This document shows positions 15,024 to 23,226 of a stretch of 44,866 nucleotides of DNA, in pieces. The first letter of the stretch is position 1, and every line of letters starts with the position of its first letter. The notes below the pieces were generated by a model that saw nothing but the letters and a program-made list of their open reading frames with translations, searched no databases and was not told where the DNA came from. Made by a program: the position numbers and the translations under genes. Origin of the DNA: UBA9676 sp036522155 (lineage in GTDB: Bacteria > Actinomycetota > Actinomycetes > Streptosporangiales > Streptosporangiaceae). The stretch is taken from the NCBI GenBank assembly GCA_036522155.1, contig DATDGI010000079.1, positions 1 through 44,866 on the forward strand, written 5' to 3'.

Positions 15024-15929
15024 CTAACTCCCACTGATCGACTCGGCCAGCGCGTTCGCGCCCCCGACGATCTCGCTGATTTCCTGGGTGATCTCCGCCT
15101 GCCGCGCCTTGTTGGCTTCCCTGGTGAGCGCTTCCAGCAGGTCGTTGGCGTTATCGGTGGCCGACTTCATGGCCCGCCGCCGGGCCGCGATCTCGGCCGC
15201 CGCCGAGTCCAGCAGGGCGTGGTAGATCCGGCTCTCGATGTACCACGGGAGCAGGGCGTCCAGCACGATCTCCGGCGACGGCTCGAACTCGTAGATGGCG
15301 ACCGGGCCCGACGGCTCCTCCTCGGCCTCGGTGATCTCCAGCGGCAGCAGCCTGCGGATCACCGGCCGCTGGGTGAGCATGGAGACGAACTCGGTGTACA
15401 CCAGGTGGATCTCGTCCACCCCGCCCTCGCTGGCCGGGCGGGCGAACGCCTCCAGCAGGACGGCCGTGATCTCGCTGGCGTTGCCGGGCGCCGGGGTGTC
15501 GGAGAAACCGCTCCACTCCCCGGCCATGGCCAGATCCCGGAACCGGTGCCAGACGATGCCCTTCCGGCCCGACACGTACGGGACCGCTTCGATGCCGCGT
15601 TCGGCCAGCAGCTCATGCAGGCCCTGCGCCTCGCGCAGCACGCTCGCGTTGAACCCGCCGCAAAAACCCCGGTCGCTGGTCAGGATCAGCACCGCCGCCC
15701 GCGCGGGGTTCTCCGGTTCGGTGGTCAGCGGGTGACGCACGTTGCTCGACCGGCTGACGACCGCTTCCACCGCCTCGGTGATCTCCCGCGCGTAGGGCCC
15801 CGCGGCCCTCACCCGCTGCTGGGCCTTGACGATCCGGGACGAGGCGATCAGCTCCTGGGCACGGGTGATCTTGGCGGTGGACTTCACGGTGCCGATCCGC
15901 CGCCTGACCGCGCGCAGCTGAGCTCCCAT
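15024..15929 (-). CDS. atpG: ATP synthase F1 gamma subunit
   Basis: A 301-residue gamma subunit of the rotor shaft. The long N-terminal helix reads MGAQLRAVRRRIGTVKSTAKI, the central fold has LTSDRGFCGGFNASVLRE, and the C-terminal helix holds ESRIYHALLDSAAAEIAARRRAMKSATDNA and the end EITEIVGGANAL-type sequence. An acidic insert ITEAEEEPSGP near residue 200 is the region where actinobacterial gamma subunits carry an extra loop. The ATG at 15929 is preceded by GGAGAGG. The stop overlaps the alternative atpD start. Confidence 0.97.
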   Translation of the reverse strand: MGAQLRAVRRRIGTVKSTAKITRAQELIASSRIVKAQQRVRAAGPYAREITEAVEAVVSRSSNVRHPLTTEPENPARAAVLILTSDRGFCGGFNASVLREAQGLHELLAERGIEAVPYVSGRKGIVWHRFRDLAMAGEWSGFSDTPAPGNASEITAVLLEAFARPASEGGVDEIHLVYTEFVSMLTQRPVIRRLLPLEITEAEEEPSGPVAIYEFEPSPEIVLDALLPWYIESRIYHALLDSAAAEIAARRRAMKSATDNANDLLEALTREANKARQAEITQEISEIVGGANALAESISGS

Positions 15930-15932
15930 CCG

Positions 15933-17585
15933 CTACCTCTCCTTCGGCGGCGGGATCGGACGCCTGGTCACAGTTTCCTGCTTGACCTCGGCCGCGTCGA
16001 CCGGCTCGACGCCCTCGTCGGTCACCAGCGGGTGCCCGGCCGAGGTCTCGAACCCGCGCCGGAAGTCCTCGATCGCGTCCTTCAGGGTGGTCACCGTGTC
16101 GTCGGACAGGTCACTGGTCTCCCTGATGGCATCGAAGATGCCGGGATGGTTGCGCTGGATGTAGTCGAGGAACTCGTCCTCGAACCGGCGGATGTCCTCG
16201 ATCGGCACGTCGTCCAGCTGGCCGGTGGTGCCCGCCCAGACCGAGACGACCTGCCGCTCCACCGGGAACGGGCTGTACTGCGGCTGCTTGAGCAGCTCGA
16301 CCAGCCGCACCCCGCGGTCCAGCTGGGCGCGCGAGGCCGCGTCCAGATCGGATGCGAACGCGGCGAACGCCTCCAGGTCGCGGAACTGGGACAGGCCGAG
16401 CCGCAGCGTGCCCGCCACCTTCTTCATCGCCTTGACCTGGGCGTTGCCGCCGACCCGGGAGACAGAGATACCAACGTTGATGGCCGGCCGGACGCCCGAG
16501 TTGAACAGGTCGGTCTCCAGGAAGATCTGGCCGTCGGTGATGGAGATGACGTTGGTCGGGATGTAGGCGGAGACGTCATTGCCCTTGGTCTCGATGATGG
16601 GCAGGCCGGTCAGCGATCCGCCGCCGAGGTCGTCCGACAGCTTGGCGCACCGCTCCAGGAGCCGCGAGTGCAGGTAGAACACGTCACCCGGATAGGCTTC
16701 CCGGCCGGGCGGCCGGCGCAGCAGCAGCGAGATGGCCCGGTAGGCCTCCGCCTGCTTGGTCAGGTCGTCGAAGATGATCAGGGCGTGCCTGCCCTGGTAC
16801 ATCCAGTGCTGCCCGATCGCCGAGCCGGTATAGGGCGCGATGTACTTGTAGCCGGCCGGGTCTGAGGCGGGTGCGGCCACGATGGTGGTGTACTCCATCG
16901 CGCCCGCGTCCTCCAGCGACTGGCGCACCTGGGCGATGGTGGAGCCCTTCTGGCCCACCGCGACGTAGATGCAGCGGACCTGGAGGGCCGGGTCACCGGA
17001 TTCCCAGTTGGCCCTCTGGTTGATCACCGTGTCGATGGCGACGGCGGTCTTGCCGGTCTGCCGGTCGCCGATGATCAGCTGACGCTGGCCACGGCCGATC
17101 GCGGTCATGGCGTCGATGGCCTTGATCCCGGTCTGCAGTGGCTCCTTCACCGGCTGCCGCTGCACCACCGACGGTGCCTGCAGTTCCAGGGCCCGCAGCT
17201 CGGTGCCCTCGATCTCGCCCTTGCCGTCCAGCGGAAGCCCGAGCGGGTCGACCACCCGGCCGAGGAAGGCATCGCCGACCGGCACCGACAGCACCTCGCC
17301 GGTGCGGCGGACCTGCTGGCCTTCCTCGATCTTGCTGAAGTCGCCCAGGATGACCACACCGATCTCGCGGACGTCCAGGTTCAGCGCCAGGCCGCGGATG
17401 CCGCCGGTGAACTCCAGCAGTTCGCTGGCCATCGCCGATGGCAGGCCTTCCACCCGGGCGATGCCGTCGCCGCATTCGGCGACCGTCCCGACCTCCTGCC
17501 GGGAAGCGGCGTCTGGCTCATAGGCCTCAACGAAGCTCGCCAGCGCGTCCCGGATCTCGTCGGGCCGGATTGTCAGCTCGGCCAT
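15933..17585 (-). CDS. atpA: ATP synthase F1 alpha subunit
   Basis: A 550-residue alpha subunit with the P-loop GDRQTGKTAVAID, LEDAGAMEYTTIVAA, the signature PAINVGISVSRVGGNAQ and the nucleotide-site Arg within it. Alpha binds non-catalytic nucleotides and packs with beta. The last 30 or so residues (from about LVTDEGVEP to PIPPPKER) extend beyond the usual bacterial end. A comparable C-terminal extension in mycobacterial alpha suppresses ATP hydrolysis, so the same role is possible here. The stop and the atpG start are 3 bases apart. Confidence 0.98.
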   Translation of the reverse strand: MAELTIRPDEIRDALASFVEAYEPDAASRQEVGTVAECGDGIARVEGLPSAMASELLEFTGGIRGLALNLDVREIGVVILGDFSKIEEGQQVRRTGEVLSVPVGDAFLGRVVDPLGLPLDGKGEIEGTELRALELQAPSVVQRQPVKEPLQTGIKAIDAMTAIGRGQRQLIIGDRQTGKTAVAIDTVINQRANWESGDPALQVRCIYVAVGQKGSTIAQVRQSLEDAGAMEYTTIVAAPASDPAGYKYIAPYTGSAIGQHWMYQGRHALIIFDDLTKQAEAYRAISLLLRRPPGREAYPGDVFYLHSRLLERCAKLSDDLGGGSLTGLPIIETKGNDVSAYIPTNVISITDGQIFLETDLFNSGVRPAINVGISVSRVGGNAQVKAMKKVAGTLRLGLSQFRDLEAFAAFASDLDAASRAQLDRGVRLVELLKQPQYSPFPVERQVVSVWAGTTGQLDDVPIEDIRRFEDEFLDYIQRNHPGIFDAIRETSDLSDDTVTTLKDAIEDFRRGFETSAGHPLVTDEGVEPVDAAEVKQETVTRRPIPPPKER

Positions 17586-17691
17586 GGTCCTCGCGTCTTT
17601 CTCGTCGCAGTGGTCATGCTCTGGAAGTTGTCAGGTGCCAACCGGTGGCCGGCTTCGCCACGCCGCCGCCGGGTGCCGCTCCGGCCGCCCA

Positions 17692-18504
17692 TCAGGCCGC
17701 CAGCCGGCGTCGTAGCTGGGCGAGGCGGCTGCCCACGCTCCCGTCCAGGAACTCATCCCCGATCTGGATCGACATACCACCCACGACGGCCGGATCGATG
17801 ACGACGTTCAGGTGCACGTCCCGGCCGTAGATGGCCGAAAGGGCCGCGGTCAGCCGCCCGCGCTGGCTGGTGGTGAGATCGGTGGCGACCCGGACGAACG
17901 CGATCAGGCGCTGCCGCCAGTCGGCGGCCAGCCGCGCGTACTCGGCCAGGCTGGCATCCACGCTCCGGCCCCGCGGATGCACCGCCGCCTGCGTGATCAG
18001 GCTGAGCCCGGCCGCCGTCACCTTGCCGGCCAGCAGCGCTGACAGCAGGGCGCGCTTGGCTTCGGCGGGCGGCTCCTGATCAGCCAGCACCGACCGCAGC
18101 TCCGGCTGGGTGCCGACGATCCGGCCGAACCGGAACAGCTCGTCTTCCAGGTCGTCGAGCTGGCCCGCGTTGTCCGCGGCGGCCGAGATGGCCAGCACGG
18201 CCAGCTGCTCGGCCGCATCCGGCAGATCGCCGGGGGCCGACCAGCGCAGGGCGGCCAGGGCGGCGACCAGGTCGAGGGTGGCCGGGGCGATGCGGCCGCC
18301 CAGCAGGGCCCGGACCAGGCCGGCCCGGGCACCGGCCGCGGTGGCCGGGTCGGCCAGCGCGCGGCGCAGGCCCGGCTCCCCATCCAGCAGCACGGCCACC
18401 TCGAACAGCTCATCACCGATCGTCGCGGCGGCCGTGGGGTCGGCCACCGCCGCGGCCAGGCGCTCCTGCGCCTCGGCCATGGCCGCCCTGCTCGCACCCT
18501 GCAC
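17692..18504 (-). CDS. atpH: ATP synthase F1 delta subunit
   Basis: A 270-residue delta (OSCP) subunit joining F1 to the peripheral stalk. It shows the N-terminal six-helix bundle (residues 5-105 or so, LFEVAVLLDGEPGLRRAL) and the conserved C-terminal block VRVATDLTTSQRGRLTAALSAIYGRDVHLNVVIDPAVVGGM plus GSVGSRLAQLRRRL. It is longer than E. coli delta (177) because of a middle insert typical of actinobacteria. It is separate from atpF, unlike the fused b-delta of mycobacteria. The GTG at 18504 has AGAGGTGA just upstream. A 106-base gap separates it from atpA. Confidence 0.95.
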   Translation of the reverse strand: MQGASRAAMAEAQERLAAAVADPTAAATIGDELFEVAVLLDGEPGLRRALADPATAAGARAGLVRALLGGRIAPATLDLVAALAALRWSAPGDLPDAAEQLAVLAISAAADNAGQLDDLEDELFRFGRIVGTQPELRSVLADQEPPAEAKRALLSALLAGKVTAAGLSLITQAAVHPRGRSVDASLAEYARLAADWRQRLIAFVRVATDLTTSQRGRLTAALSAIYGRDVHLNVVIDPAVVGGMSIQIGDEFLDGSVGSRLAQLRRRLAA

Positions 18505-18535
18505 TAGCTCACCTCTGTCCTGGCCACCCAGCCGG

Positions 18536-19075
18536 TCACCGGGCGGCACTTTCTGGCATCTGCTCCAGCTCGGCCAGGAAGCGTTCCACCGTGCGGCGCT
18601 GGCGCGCCTCGTCGGACAGCGACTCGCCCACCACCCGGCCGGCGAGATCCACGGCGAGCGCGCCGACCTCGGTCCTGAGCGACTGGAGTGCCTGCTGCCG
18701 GTCCGCGTCGATCTGCGAGCGGGCCGCGTCGATGAGCCGCCGGGCCTCGGTGCCCGCCTGCTCGCGCATCTCCGCGATGATCTGCGCCCCCTGCTCCCTG
18801 GCCTCTTCCCGCAGCCGCGCCGCCTCGTGCCTGGCCTCGGCCAGCTGCTTGCGGTAGGCCTCCAGCGTGCGCTTGGCCTCGGCCTGGGTCTCCTCGGCCC
18901 GCTGCAGCCCGCCCTCGATGGCATCGGTCCGGTCCGCCAGCGTCTTGGTGATCCGCGGCAGCAGCACCTTCCACAGCGCCCCGAAGATGATGCCGAAGGT
19001 GATGAAGCCGATGATGAGCTCGGTCGGGTCCGGGGCCAGCGGGTTCTGTAGCTGAGCGGCCGCGAGTTGCAACAT
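18536..19075 (-). CDS. atpF: ATP synthase Fo b subunit
   Basis: A 179-residue b subunit. A membrane helix (about residues 19-40, ELIIGFITFGIIFGALWKVLLP) is followed by a long, highly charged coiled coil (RITKTLADRTDAIEGGLQRAEETQAEAKRTLEAYRKQLAEAR in part), then LAVDLAGRVVGESL and the C-terminal VERFLAELEQMP. It forms the peripheral stalk that holds delta and alpha. The ATG at 19075 has AGAGGT eight bases upstream. It stops 31 bases before atpH. Confidence 0.96.
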   Translation of the reverse strand: MLQLAAAQLQNPLAPDPTELIIGFITFGIIFGALWKVLLPRITKTLADRTDAIEGGLQRAEETQAEAKRTLEAYRKQLAEARHEAARLREEAREQGAQIIAEMREQAGTEARRLIDAARSQIDADRQQALQSLRTEVGALAVDLAGRVVGESLSDEARQRRTVERFLAELEQMPESAAR

Positions 19076-19100
19076 GGCCGGTTACCTCTCCGTGCGGGTG

Positions 19101-19382
19101 CTACTTGATGAAGAACGGGACGGCGATGCCGATCAGCGCGAGCGCCTCGGTCAGCGCGAACCCGATCCACATATAGGTGGTGATCCGGCCGGAGGCCTCT
19201 GGCTGCCGGGCCATGGCCTCGATGGCATGCCCGAAGACCAGGCCGATGCCGATGCCCGGGCCGATGGCCGCCAGGCCGTAGGTCAGCGCGCCGAGATTGA
19301 CGAAGTGGTAGTAGATCGGGTTGCCCGACGTGCCGGCGCCATTAGCGGCCAGGTAGGCCAGATGGTGCACCAGGTGATGCAT
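19101..19382 (-). CDS. atpE: ATP synthase Fo c subunit
   Basis: A 93-residue hairpin of two membrane helices that forms the rotor ring. Helix 1 holds the packed glycine motif GLAAIGPGIGIGLVFG, the loop has ARQPEASGRI, and helix 2 holds the ion-binding Glu in FALTEALALIGIAVPFF. The Glu with no extra sodium ligands points to proton coupling. The N-terminal stretch of about 25 residues with His residues (MHHLVHHLAYLAANG) is longer than in E. coli. AAGGAAG precedes the ATG. Confidence 0.97.
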   Translation of the reverse strand: MHHLVHHLAYLAANGAGTSGNPIYYHFVNLGALTYGLAAIGPGIGIGLVFGHAIEAMARQPEASGRITTYMWIGFALTEALALIGIAVPFFIK

Positions 19383-19437
19383 CTCTCAGCTTCCTTTCAG
19401 GCCGGCGGTTGGTCCGCCGGGGTCTGGGTGGTCAGGG

Positions 19438-20241
19438 TCAGTGCGCGGTCTCGGTCGCATCAGCGATGTAGAACGCGGTGAGGGTGGTGAAGATGAACGC
19501 CTGGAGCGCCTGGATCAGCACCTCAAGGCCCGTCAGGATGATCGTCAGCACGAACGACGTGGTCGCGTAGAGCAGGCCGATCGAGGCGCTGAACAGATAC
19601 CAGGACGCCAGCCCGAACACCAGCAGCAGCAGGTGGCCGGCCAGCATGTTGGCCATGAGCCGGATCGTCAGCGTGAACGGCCGGACCAGGACGTTGGAGA
19701 AGAGCTCGATCGGGGCGAGCAGCGGCAGAATCCACCAGGGCGCACCCTGGGGAATGGCCATTTCCCGGAAGTAGCCGATCGGCCCCTTGCTCTTCATCCC
19801 GATCGTGATGTAGGTGACCCACACGATGAAGGCCAGTGCGGCCGGGAACGCGATCCTGGAGGTCGGCGGGAAATCGACCAGCGGGATGATCCCGAAAACG
19901 TTCATGATCCAGACGAAGAAGAATATCGAGACCAGGAACGGCAGGTACTTGTCGCCCTTCTTGCCCAGCTGGGGGCGCAGGATCTGGTCCCGGACGAACA
20001 GCACACCCATCTCGCCCAGGTTCTGCGCGCCCCGGGGGACGATCTTCGGCTTGCGGAACGCCACGAAGAAGAAGGTCAGCACGATGGCGGCGGAGACGAT
20101 CGCCAGCAGCATGGGCTTGGTGAACTGGAAGCTGCCGATGGTGAAGATCGGCTTGAAGTAGAAGTAACTGATCGACGGGGCCGGGTAGCCGCAGCCGCTG
20201 AAGATATGGCATCCGGGCATCGATACTGCGACGTCACTCAC
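19438..20241 (-). CDS. atpB: ATP synthase Fo a subunit
   Basis: A 267-residue a subunit with five to six membrane helices, forming the proton half-channels. The key Arg is in VLVRPFTLTIRLMANMLAGHLLL, and the last helix reads LEVLIQALQAFIFTTLTAFYI. I chose the GTG at 20241 (VSDVAVSM) because AGGAG lies about six bases upstream; a GTG at 20259 would add six residues with no ribosome binding site. It is the first canonical structural gene of the operon, after two small AtpI/AtpZ-type genes. Confidence 0.96.
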   Translation of the reverse strand: MSDVAVSMPGCHIFSGCGYPAPSISYFYFKPIFTIGSFQFTKPMLLAIVSAAIVLTFFFVAFRKPKIVPRGAQNLGEMGVLFVRDQILRPQLGKKGDKYLPFLVSIFFFVWIMNVFGIIPLVDFPPTSRIAFPAALAFIVWVTYITIGMKSKGPIGYFREMAIPQGAPWWILPLLAPIELFSNVLVRPFTLTIRLMANMLAGHLLLLVFGLASWYLFSASIGLLYATTSFVLTIILTGLEVLIQALQAFIFTTLTAFYIADATETAH

Positions 20242-20292
20242 CGTTGCTCCTAGCGGCACGCCACCGCGCAGGCGGGCGCCAGGTCAGCAGGG

Positions 20293-20568
20293 TCACGACT
20301 TGGTGACCCGGAAGATGACGAGGGCGATCGCACTGGCCAGGCCGGCGAGCATGCCCACCGGGAACAGCCAGGGCAAGCCGGTCCAGCGGCCGATCAGCCA
20401 GCCCACGAACCCATACAGGACCATGCCGCCGATCAGGTAGGACAGAATGGCCCAGCCAAAGCTGGCCGGTCGTGGCTGGGATGGATCGCGGCCGCCCGGC
20501 GGTGCTCCGCCCGGCCCGGGCCCGCCCCCGGTCACCGGGCACCCATCCGGGCCGCTCGCCGCGGGCAC
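20293..20568 (-). CDS. AtpZ/AtpI-type small membrane protein
   Basis: A small protein of up to 91 residues with a Pro/Gly-rich start and two membrane helices (FGWAILSYLIGGMVLYGFVGWLIG and LPWLFPVGMLAGLASAIALVIFRV). The second-helix layout with WLIGRWTGLPWLFPVG matches AtpZ/AtpI family proteins that precede atpB and aid c-ring assembly or Mg2+ supply. The start is uncertain: the GTG at 20568 has no clear ribosome binding site, and the next in-frame GTG is at 20535. It sits between the second AtpI-like gene and atpB, so membership in the operon is clear. Confidence 0.8.
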   Translation of the reverse strand: MPAASGPDGCPVTGGGPGPGGAPPGGRDPSQPRPASFGWAILSYLIGGMVLYGFVGWLIGRWTGLPWLFPVGMLAGLASAIALVIFRVTKS

Positions 20569-20629
20569 CGGCGGACGCGCCGGCCCTGGGCCGCGGTCCC
20601 CCGTCCTGCGGTCCAGTGCGCATCACGGG

Positions 20630-21034
20630 TCACCGGTCTCGGTCCGGATCGACGTACAGCATTTTCAGGCGCATCGACCAGATCATCTGCGCCGCGCTGT
20701 AGGCGAGCACGCAGACGATGGCGGTGAGCCCGAAGAATCTGGGGTTGAACGCGGTCGAGTTCTGGAAGCGCCCCACCAGGACGAGCAGGATGAGGATCTT
20801 GACCAGGTAGGTGCCGACCGCGGCCGCCATCATGGCCTGCGGGCTGATCTTCGCGAACCGGCCCACGACCAGCACGCTGATCCCGAAGAACGCGATTACC
20901 AGGGCGACCCCGAGCGCGGCGCCGAGCAGGCCCTTCGAACCGCCCAGCAGGGCGCCCAGCACCATCAGGAGCACCGCGACCGGGGCGGTGACCAGGGCCG
21001 AGCGCCGGATGATCACGGCATAGGTCGCCAGCAT
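20630..21034 (-). CDS. ATP synthase I-like membrane protein
   Basis: A 134-residue protein with four predicted membrane helices (about residues 12-32, 38-60, 70-88 and 98-118), resembling the ATP synthase subunit I family (uncI). Sequence marks are GALLGGSKGLLGAALGVALVIAFFGISVL and VGTYLVKILILLVLV. The Met at 21034 has GGAG eight bases upstream. It is the first gene of the atp operon, about 125 bases downstream of the predicted promoter. The likely role is assembly of Fo; this is inferred from position and family. Confidence 0.85.
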   Translation of the reverse strand: MLATYAVIIRRSALVTAPVAVLLMVLGALLGGSKGLLGAALGVALVIAFFGISVLVVGRFAKISPQAMMAAAVGTYLVKILILLVLVGRFQNSTAFNPRFFGLTAIVCVLAYSAAQMIWSMRLKMLYVDPDRDR

Positions 21035-21162
21035 GGATCAGGCTCCGGAGGGCTCGAAGGTCGCACTGATGGCCGACACGCGCGCCAGCTCATCCCGGTT
21101 GTGCAAGCCGCCCGGGGCAGCCCTGGCACCGGAGTGGCGCATGTGCGCCGCCACGTGTGCGA

Positions 21163-21191
21163 AACGTATCACGGACCCCTCACTCGTCATT
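21163..21191 (-). promoter_or_regulatory. predicted sigma-70-type promoter of the atp operon
   Basis: On the minus strand AATGAC (21191-21186) as -35 and TACGTT (21168-21163) as -10 are separated by exactly 17 bases. Transcription would start near 21156, leaving a leader of about 120 bases before the first atp gene. The 304-base gap between wecA and that gene holds this promoter and the CRP-like site. Confidence 0.5.
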
Positions 21192-21202
21192 GAGCGGCTG
21201 CT

Positions 21203-21218
21203 CGTGAAAGATATCACA
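21203..21218. promoter_or_regulatory. CRP/GlxR-like binding site upstream of the atp promoter
   Basis: CGTGAAAGATATCACA fits the actinobacterial CRP/GlxR pattern (C/T)GTGA-N6-TCAC(A/G). It is centred near 21210.5, about 54 bases upstream of the predicted start of transcription. Corynebacterial GlxR is known to bind upstream of its atp operon, so control by a CRP homologue is plausible. The regulator itself is not in the window. Confidence 0.55.
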
Positions 21219-21338
21219 AGCTCCCAGGCACGGGTTTCACCGGGTCACGGCCTGTGACATAGCCGCCCGTCAGCGGCCAAAACCGCACAGATGCCGCCCG
21301 AGCGGGAACCGGCCGCCAAGGCCAGGGCGGATCCCCGA

Positions 21339-23096
21339 TCAGGCCGACTCGGGCGGCCACGGCGGGCCGCCCACCGGGGGCGCCGGGGGCCACGGCGGCC
21401 CGCCAGCCGGGGACGCAGGCGACCAGGGCGGGCCACCAGCGGACGATGCCGGGGGCCACGGCGGGGCGCTGGCCGGAGATGCGGGATAGGAATCGGCGCC
21501 CGCCGGGGGCGGGGCTGGGTAGAACGGTGGCTCGCTCCAGGCGTCCCCGGGCTCGGGCGGCGGTGCCGGGTAGAACCCTGATTGACCGTCATCGGCGGGT
21601 GGCCGGCCCGGGTACAGCGCCGCCTGCGGCGCTGGCGGCCAAGGCGCCGGCGCCGGGCCGGCCGGCGACGGACGGGACGTCCGGCTGGCCGTGGGATGGG
21701 TCGCCGCCGGTACCGGGGGGCGGACCGCCTCCGGCTGGCCGGGTGAGACCGGCACCGGGCCGACCGCGGCCAGCCGGTCAGCCGGCCGCCGGTCGGCGGC
21801 CAGTAGGTCCGGAGCCGGGGGCCGCGCCGTTCGCGACCCCGCACCCGCCGGTACCGCCGCCTCATCTGGCTCCGGGCCCGGGCGGGGCGCCATCCGGCGG
21901 CGGCCCCGCGCTGCGGCGGGACCCACCCGCGCGGCGCGGGGTGGCGGCCGCTCGCGGGCCAGGGCGGGCGCCCGGCCCCATGGGCGCAGCCGGGGCATGG
22001 ACATGAACAGCAGCGCGAGCATGGCCACCACGGTGATGATCGCCAGCACGAACAGCTTGCTCCGGATGATCGACAGCCAGACCACGCTGCCCGCGAACAG
22101 GCCCGCCCACAGATACATGATCAGGACGCTGGCCCGGTGCGAGTGGCCGATGTCCAGCATCCGGTGGTGCAGGTGCTTGCGGTCCGCCGCGAACGGTGAC
22201 AGGCCCGCCCGGGTCCGGCGGAAGACCGCCAGCAGCAGGTCGGTGTAGGGAATGAGCAGGATCGCGGCGGGCAGCAGCAGCGGCATGATCGCGCCGAACC
22301 GGTTGACGGTGCCGTGCGCGAAGGCCCGTGAGCCGGTCAGCGAATTGGGGTCGAGCGCGGCCAGGCTGGAGATCGGCGCATAGGCGAGCAGCAGCCCGAT
22401 CAGCATCGCGCCGGTATCCCCCATGAAGATGCGGGCGGGATGGAAGTTGTGCGGCAGGAAGCCCAGGCAGATCCCGGCCAGGACGGCCGACACCAGCGCG
22501 GGGCCGGTCTGGCCACCCAGGCCGAGCCGGTGGGTCAGCGTGTAGTAGTAGATGAAGAAGGACGCGGCCCCGATGCCGACGATCCCGGCGGCCAGCCCGT
22601 CGAGGCCGTCGATGAAGTTGACCGCGTTGATGGTCATGACCACGACCAGGATGGTCACCACGATCTGCTCGTCGCTGGTCAGCACCAGGTATCCGCCGTG
22701 CGGCGCGGGCAGCCAGGTCACCTCGGCGCCGCTCCAGACCAGGATCACCCCGGCCGCGACCTGGCCGGCCAGCTTGCTGATCGCCCCCATGCCCCAGCGG
22801 TCATCGACGAAGCCCATGATGACCACCAGGGCCCCGGCCAGCAGCAGGCCCTTGGCCATGTTGGTCTCGGCGAACACCGATTTCAGGTTGACCAGCCGGC
22901 TGGCCACGAGCAGCCCGGCAACCAGGCCCGCGTACATGGCGAACCCGCCGAGCAGCGGCGTGGGAACTTCGTGCACGTCCCGGTCGCGGGCGGCGTGGAT
23001 GGCGCCGACCGTGACCGCGAACCGCCGCACCAGCGGCGTCAGCAGATAGGTGACCGCCGCGGCCACGAGCAAGGTCAGGACGTACTCACCTTGCAT
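21339..23096 (-). CDS. wecA: WecA/MraY-type undecaprenyl-phosphate sugar-1-phosphate transferase with Pro-rich tail
   Basis: A 585-residue protein. The first 370 or so residues form an eleven-helix polyprenyl-phosphate N-acetylhexosamine-1-phosphate transferase: VPTPLLGGFAMY, the Asp pair in MGFVDDRWG, NAVNFIDGLDGLAAG, the FMGDTGAM motif, and HHRMLDIGHSHR. It transfers GlcNAc-1-phosphate from UDP-GlcNAc to the lipid carrier, starting cell-wall linker or polymer synthesis; the mycobacterial gene beside atp is wecA (Rv1302). The last 200 or so residues are Pro/Ala/Gly-rich with repeated PPWPP, GGPPW and FYPAPPP units, absent from typical WecA and probably cytoplasmic. The ATG at 23096 has GGTGA just upstream. 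Confidence 0.9.
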   Translation of the reverse strand: MQGEYVLTLLVAAAVTYLLTPLVRRFAVTVGAIHAARDRDVHEVPTPLLGGFAMYAGLVAGLLVASRLVNLKSVFAETNMAKGLLLAGALVVIMGFVDDRWGMGAISKLAGQVAAGVILVWSGAEVTWLPAPHGGYLVLTSDEQIVVTILVVVMTINAVNFIDGLDGLAAGIVGIGAASFFIYYYTLTHRLGLGGQTGPALVSAVLAGICLGFLPHNFHPARIFMGDTGAMLIGLLLAYAPISSLAALDPNSLTGSRAFAHGTVNRFGAIMPLLLPAAILLIPYTDLLLAVFRRTRAGLSPFAADRKHLHHRMLDIGHSHRASVLIMYLWAGLFAGSVVWLSIIRSKLFVLAIITVVAMLALLFMSMPRLRPWGRAPALARERPPPRAARVGPAAARGRRRMAPRPGPEPDEAAVPAGAGSRTARPPAPDLLAADRRPADRLAAVGPVPVSPGQPEAVRPPVPAATHPTASRTSRPSPAGPAPAPWPPAPQAALYPGRPPADDGQSGFYPAPPPEPGDAWSEPPFYPAPPPAGADSYPASPASAPPWPPASSAGGPPWSPASPAGGPPWPPAPPVGGPPWPPESA

Positions 23097-23226
23097 GGCT
23101 CACCACAGCTGGTCTGGTTCTGCGAGCATCGCGATCCACTCTAGGGCACTTGGGCCCCGCTCACGTGCCGCTGCCCGCGGTCGGCCGCGGCGTCCCCGCG
23201 CGCTAGCCTCCCCGCCGCGGCCAGGC

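Noticed and set aside
13633..15027. Long open frame on the plus strand opposite atpD
   Set aside because: Composition is that of a third-position GC shadow of atpD, rich in Arg, Gly, His and Val without any domain.
21339..21600. Repeated GC-rich units that might be a CRISPR or DNA repeat array
   Set aside because: The repeats are in frame within wecA and encode PPWPP-like units with variable DNA; no spacer structure.
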